A stretch of DNA of 64,000 nt, taken from assembly GCA_031286165.1 (NCBI GenBank), contig JAITUU010000029.1, positions 58,149-122,148 of the forward strand, read 5' to 3'. The position numbers were made by a program, and so were the translations under genes. This DNA comes from Bacteroidales bacterium. GTDB taxonomy: Bacteria > Bacteroidota > Bacteroidia > Bacteroidales > UBA1715. Position 1 is the first letter of the stretch. Every line of letters begins with the position of its first letter. This document shows, piece after piece, positions 60,202 through 64,000 of this stretch. The notes beneath the pieces were generated by a model that searched no databases, had not been told where the DNA came from, and worked only from the letters and a program-made list of their open reading frames with translations.

Positions 60202-62259
60202 ATGAAAAAAGTTCTTATCCTCATAGTTTCCACCCTTGTTACTTGCGCGGCGTTTGCGCAATCGGCTGTGTGGAATTTTCGTACCGAAGTATCGAAAACG
60301 CAGGCAAACGTGGTTGATGTATTTATAGACATTACCATTCCGCAGGGGTTTCACTTGTATAGTTTCGACCAGCAAGACGGCGGACCTCTGGCTGCCGAAG
60401 TGAATTTTGCTTTGCCCAAAGGTGTGGCAAAAAAGGGAAAACTTACCAGCATTACCAAAGTACAGGAGCATTTCGATGATGTTTTTCAACTTCCCGTGCG
60501 TTTTTTTTCGGGGCACTGCACGTGGAAGCAGTCTTTTGTGATTGCTACCTCCGGCAAAAAAGTGATAGATGTTACCTATTCCTACCAACTGTGTATGGAC
60601 GATGGTGTGTGCATTACACCACTTCCCGAAACGGTTTCGATTATATTGCCGGCACTTTCTGCAGCAGAAGAGAATGAGGCTGCCGAACGTGCGCAGTTTG
60701 CCAACGAGGAGGCAATAGATACTGCGCAAAATCAGAAAATTTCGGCAGTGGTAATTGATGCCAATTCCGATGAGATTGCATCTGCCGAAACACCGGAGGC
60801 GGAGAGTAGCAGCACGCTGTGGTTGATTTTTGCGGCAGGATTTATAGGCGGTTTATTGGCGTTTTTCACGCCCTGCGTGTTTCCTATGGTGCCGCTTACT
60901 ATTAGTGTATTTATGAAACAGAAAAAAGAACACGCCAAAGCAAATATTGCGCTCTACGGACTTTCCATAGTGGTTATTTATGTGGCTCTGGGGCTATTTA
61001 TTACCATGATTTTCGGTGTAGATGCTCTCAATAAAATGTCCACAAGTCCGCTGTTCAATGTATTGTTTTTCTTCTTGTTCATAGTATTTGCGCTGTCGTT
61101 TTTCGGAGCCTTTGAGTTGGTACTTCCTTCGAGTTGGATAAATGCGATTGATAAAAAATCGACATCGAGTAAAGGCATTTTGAGCGTATTTTTCATGGCA
61201 TTTACGTTGGTGTTGGTGTCGTTTTCGTGCACGGCTATGATTATAGGCACGCTCCTCGTAAAATCGGTTATGCTTGGTTCCTTGCTCGGTCCATTTATGG
61301 GAATGTTGGGATTTGCCATTGCGCTGGCGTTACCCTTCGTGCTTTTTGCACTGTTTCCCGGTATTATACAATCGCTGCCAAAATCGGGCAGTTGGCTCAA
61401 TAGTATCAAAGTCGTGCTCGGTTTTGTGGAACTTGCGCTCGCGCTCAAATTTCTTTCAAATGCCGACCTTGTTGCCGGTTGGGGAATTTTGCCGCGCGAA
61501 TTATTTTTAGCGGTGTGGATTATTCTGTTGCTGCTTTTGGGTATGTATTTTCTGGGGAACATTCGTTTTTCCGGCGATGGCGAGCAGCAGTATGTGAGTA
61601 TTCCGCGATTTATGCTTGCGCTGGTGAGTTTTACCGTTGCGCTCTATTTATTTCCCGGAATGTTTGGCGCACCGCTCAAAGCACTGAGCGGATATTTACC
61701 GCCTATGCAAACGCAAGTGTTTAATTTACACAATCTTAGCACGCAAAAAACTACCACCTACGAAATAGAACAGCTAGTGCAAACGCGCAAATATGCCGAT
61801 GTATTTACCTGCCCGAATAATTTCGACTGTTTTTTTGATTACGATGAAGGGCTGGCGTTTGCGCAAAAAGTGAATAAACCTGTGTTGCTTGATTTTACCG
61901 GCAAAGCCTGCGCCAACTGCCGATTGCTGGAAATGAACGTGTGGACCGACCCACACGTGGCGCAACTATTGTCTGAGCGATTTGTGATTATTTCGCTGTA
62001 TGTGGATTCGCGCCACGAGTTGGAAAAAAACCTGCAACGCACCGAAACCTACGCCGGAAAGCAGTATTCTATCAACACGGTGGGCGAACATTGGAGTATG
62101 TTTATGATGAAAAATTTTGGCGCATTGGGGCAGCCGTATCATGTAATTCTCGCGCCCAATGGCTCGGTGTTGGTAGAAGGAATTGGCTACGACAAAGCAA
62201 AAAACATTCCCTATTACATTAGTTTTTTGAAGCAAGGAATTGCTTTAATGGAGAAGTGA
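60202..62259 (+). CDS. dsbD: Thiol:disulfide interchange protein DsbD
   Basis: DsbD moves electrons from cytoplasmic thioredoxin to the periplasm. The 685-residue protein (ATG at 60202) has a signal peptide (MKKVLILIVSTLVTCAAFAQ). An N-terminal immunoglobulin-like domain follows (residues about 20-165). The central eight-helix domain carries key cysteines in FFTPCVFPMVPL and SFSCTAMIIG. The C-terminal thioredoxin domain has CANC in FTGKACANCRLLEMNV. All three parts are intact. The longer start at 60178 would damage the signal peptide. Confidence 0.94.
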   Translation: MKKVLILIVSTLVTCAAFAQSAVWNFRTEVSKTQANVVDVFIDITIPQGFHLYSFDQQDGGPLAAEVNFALPKGVAKKGKLTSITKVQEHFDDVFQLPVRFFSGHCTWKQSFVIATSGKKVIDVTYSYQLCMDDGVCITPLPETVSIILPALSAAEENEAAERAQFANEEAIDTAQNQKISAVVIDANSDEIASAETPEAESSSTLWLIFAAGFIGGLLAFFTPCVFPMVPLTISVFMKQKKEHAKANIALYGLSIVVIYVALGLFITMIFGVDALNKMSTSPLFNVLFFFLFIVFALSFFGAFELVLPSSWINAIDKKSTSSKGILSVFFMAFTLVLVSFSCTAMIIGTLLVKSVMLGSLLGPFMGMLGFAIALALPFVLFALFPGIIQSLPKSGSWLNSIKVVLGFVELALALKFLSNADLVAGWGILPRELFLAVWIILLLLLGMYFLGNIRFSGDGEQQYVSIPRFMLALVSFTVALYLFPGMFGAPLKALSGYLPPMQTQVFNLHNLSTQKTTTYEIEQLVQTRKYADVFTCPNNFDCFFDYDEGLAFAQKVNKPVLLDFTGKACANCRLLEMNVWTDPHVAQLLSERFVIISLYVDSRHELEKNLQRTETYAGKQYSINTVGEHWSMFMMKNFGALGQPYHVILAPNGSVLVEGIGYDKAKNIPYYISFLKQGIALMEK

Positions 62260-62262
62260 GAA

Positions 62263-62898
62263 TTAGTGTAATTTATACCCAACGCTTGCTGTAACAGTAA
62301 ATGTTCGTGTTGAAATTTTACTCCTTGAATTGTCGGGTGTATTCTCCCATTGTGCAATCGGCATAAAATCTACGTAATAATGCGCTTGTGCTCCGAATTG
62401 TAAATTTGCAACATCGTATTTCACTCCACCACCTACAAGTAATCCAACTGAAACATGTTGTAGTTTATCAATTGTTTCAGGGTCTATCCATGTTTTATGT
62501 ACTAAAAAATCGCATCGTGGTCCAATACTGATAAATGGATAGAGATTTTCTTTCGTTGGATATTTCAAATCAATAGTTGTGTTTAGAGATAGATAGTCAA
62601 ATGATGGTGTTACCGTTTTTCCGGTAAAAAAACCTAATGAATCCATAATGAGAATATTTGTTTTACCTCCCTTTCTTAGCGCACCTACATTACTCGAAAG
62701 ATTGAAAAATAGAGTATTACAATAATCTACACCGGCAAAAATTGCATAACCAATAAAGGTCTTATTCACAGAAACATCATTAGTGCCCACCGACCATTGT
62801 AATTTTGAGATTGCAGTACCTCCTTGTATTTTTATTATTTGCGCATGAGAAACAAATGTTATCGAGAATAAACACAATACTAATAGTATTTTTTTCAT
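62263..62898 (-). CDS. Outer-membrane beta-barrel protein (porin family)
   Basis: This 211-residue protein has a signal peptide (MKKILLVLCLFSITFVSHAQ) and alternating beta strands with Gly/Tyr patterns (FIGYAIFAGVDYCNTLFFNL, ISIGPRCDFLVH, VGLLVGGGVKYDVANLQFGA). It ends in FTVTASVGYKLH, a C-terminal outer-membrane signature. This fits the OMP_b-brl_2 type found widely in Bacteroidota. The substrate or partner is unknown. Its stop lies three bases from the convergent dsbD stop. Confidence 0.85.
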   Translation of the reverse strand: MKKILLVLCLFSITFVSHAQIIKIQGGTAISKLQWSVGTNDVSVNKTFIGYAIFAGVDYCNTLFFNLSSNVGALRKGGKTNILIMDSLGFFTGKTVTPSFDYLSLNTTIDLKYPTKENLYPFISIGPRCDFLVHKTWIDPETIDKLQHVSVGLLVGGGVKYDVANLQFGAQAHYYVDFMPIAQWENTPDNSRSKISTRTFTVTASVGYKLH

Positions 62899-62974
62899 TT
62901 TTTGTTGAATTTACTGTTATTGTATAAAAATACACCGCAAACATATATTGCTTGCGGTGTTTTCAAAAAATCTG

Positions 62975-63643
62975 TTACCATTCAACCGCAGCATATTGAT
63001 ACTTAAATACAAAATTACTCGGAATGCGTAAATTACACGGAACATACACTGGGTTGTTTGCTGGTGCAATTTCTTGTCCCATATAATTGTGAGTAATTTC
63101 AGTTCCTTCTGTTACCAAATAATATGTATCTTGTACGGTATTGGTTGAAACATATACAGCAGCATACCCAATATTGCTCGTACCGGGTACGTATCCCATT
63201 GGGGTCATTGTTGCCATAGTTGATATAGGAGGAAGAATCAAAGTTGCTCCTTTAGGAATTTGTATTGTTTTTTTATATTGTATTTTTTTAGTTACATAAG
63301 AAACACCTGCAATAATTCTGTTATCACATAATAATCCCTTCACATATGTAGCAGTTGCAGTACTTATTTGCGTTTTGTAATCATACCCACTGGCAATTAA
63401 TGGAGCGTCTTTGAGATTTGTATTTTCAACGGTATTTTCTGCCCATAAATCAGAATGAGAATCTTCAAATACATAGTATTCTGGATGTTCTTTCACAAAT
63501 CCTTGAATTACAGACATTGGTTCAGTTCCGTCTTCTGACGTTACAATTACTTCTTTTTGAACGATATTAGTTTGATTAATTTCTTCTTGAGCGCACGATG
63601 AAATTAACGCTATACTCAAACATACAACGAATAATTTTTTCAT
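62975..63643 (-). CDS. Lipoprotein of unknown function
   Basis: This 222-residue protein has a lipoprotein signal (MKKLFVVCLSIALISSC, lipidation at Cys17). It is Thr/Ile rich with no recognised domain (FVKEHPEYYVFEDSHSDLWA, KTIQIPKGATLILPPI). A TAATTTTG box lies at 63682-63689 on the minus strand. It precedes the beta-barrel gene on the same strand and may be co-transcribed. Confidence 0.78.
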   Translation of the reverse strand: MKKLFVVCLSIALISSCAQEEINQTNIVQKEVIVTSEDGTEPMSVIQGFVKEHPEYYVFEDSHSDLWAENTVENTNLKDAPLIASGYDYKTQISTATATYVKGLLCDNRIIAGVSYVTKKIQYKKTIQIPKGATLILPPISTMATMTPMGYVPGTSNIGYAAVYVSTNTVQDTYYLVTEGTEITHNYMGQEIAPANNPVYVPCNLRIPSNFVFKYQYAAVEW

Positions 63644-63733
63644 AATGGTAAATTTTAAGTTGAAAATGTGTTTTAATTCGTCAAAATTAACATATTTATT
63701 TTTAATTCACATTATTTTTATATTTTTTTGGTA

Positions 63734-63764
63734 TTGTTAATTTAATATAGTTTTCATATATTTG
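63734..63764 (+). promoter_or_regulatory. Promoter TTG-N20-TATATTTG of the IS1-type transposase
   Basis: TTG at 63734-63736 and TATATTTG at 63757-63764 are 20 bases apart, full consensus, 14 bases before the transposase start. Confidence 0.7.
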
Positions 63765-63778
63765 TCGAAAAAAAAGAT

Positions 63779-64000
63779 ATGAAATGTTCAAAATGCAGCA
63801 GTGAAACATACTGCAAAGATGGTATCGTTCAAGGTCGCCAGCGTTACAAGTGCAAACAATGTAATTACCGCTATACGGTAGCCCAAAAGTCAGACGTAAA
63901 GCCGAAAGAAACTCGCCGAATGGCATTTGAAATGTATTTGGAAGGCTTGGGTTTTAGAGCCATAGGTCGCCTATTGAAAATCAGTTACGGAACAGTCTAT
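63779..64000 (+). mobile_element. IS1-family transposase, N-terminal part (runs off the window)
   Basis: The frame from the ATG at 63779 is open for 74 codons to the last base. It reads MKCSKCSSETYCKDGIVQGR, then QRYKCKQCNYRYT, a zinc ribbon with two Cys-x-x-Cys pairs as in InsA, then an HTH (EMYLEGLGFRAIGRLLKISY). This is the usual opening of Bacteroidota IS1 transposases. The left inverted repeat should lie shortly before it but was not identified. The rest of the element is outside. Confidence 0.88.

Overview
The window looks like a chromosome segment of a member of the Bacteroidota. It has repeated promoter boxes of the form TTG-N19/20-TAnnTTTG, and only one gene with a clear Shine-Dalgarno sequence. 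It also has type IX secretion (T9SS) style C-terminal sorting domains, a BACON-domain lipoprotein, the Bacteroidota families DUF4292 and DUF4175, and a YbeY with the phylum-typical Asp in place of the third His. mqnC indicates the futalosine route to menaquinone. No tRNA, rRNA or CRISPR array was recognised. The genus cannot be named from the sequence alone.

Layout. 1-4041 (minus) is most of a giant exported surface protein. 4260-8484 (plus) holds PspC-YgiQ, a candidate small RNA, a DUF5652 membrane protein, mqnC and an O-methyltransferase. 8530-13278 (minus) is thrC-ruvC-polA. 13385-19489 (minus) is a block of three exported proteins, at least two with T9SS-type tails. 19775-23445 (minus) holds a RidA-like protein with an acidic insertion, a radical SAM/SPASM protein, purM and a vapBC-type toxin-antitoxin pair. 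23695-30803 is mixed: gdhA, an rRNA pseudouridine synthase, DUF554, corA, hemW, a thioesterase and an rRNA m5C methyltransferase. 30808-36241 holds two perfect parS sites, mnmG, an XRE regulator with a (T8C) tract, structured RNA copy 1, a degenerate class IV aminotransferase and hflX. From 36334 most genes run on the plus strand: xseB, a BACON lipoprotein, nadA, the yceD-rpmF-plsX-fabH lipid/ribosome cluster, dut, a nucleotidyltransferase and TPR-DUF4292-EnvC. An HTH gene with structured RNA copy 2 follows, then DUF4175, an RsbW-like kinase and ybeY. 52038-56780 (minus) is mreC-mreD-mrdA-rodA for cell elongation. The right end has trmN6, a GtrB/GtrII-like glycosylation pair, dsbD, an outer-membrane barrel protein, a lipoprotein and the start of an IS1-family transposase.

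The most unusual item is a pair of about 145-nt elements at 33896-34041 and 47241-47389. Each has its own promoter (TTG-N20-box), an almost invariant core containing a 12-codon ORF, and two interleaved helices in A-B-A'-B' order. The second helix is 16 bp in both copies although half of its bases differ, so the changes are compensatory, and it ends in a T-run. This is strong internal evidence for a structured RNA, possibly a pseudoknot or a terminator switch. Each copy lies next to an HTH regulator gene. A third locus at 6190-6347 has the same plan without sequence similarity.

Two perfect parS sites near mnmG, a change of dominant gene direction at about 36.3 kb and an AT-rich 469-bp gap at 37027-37495 together raise the possibility that the chromosome origin is near.
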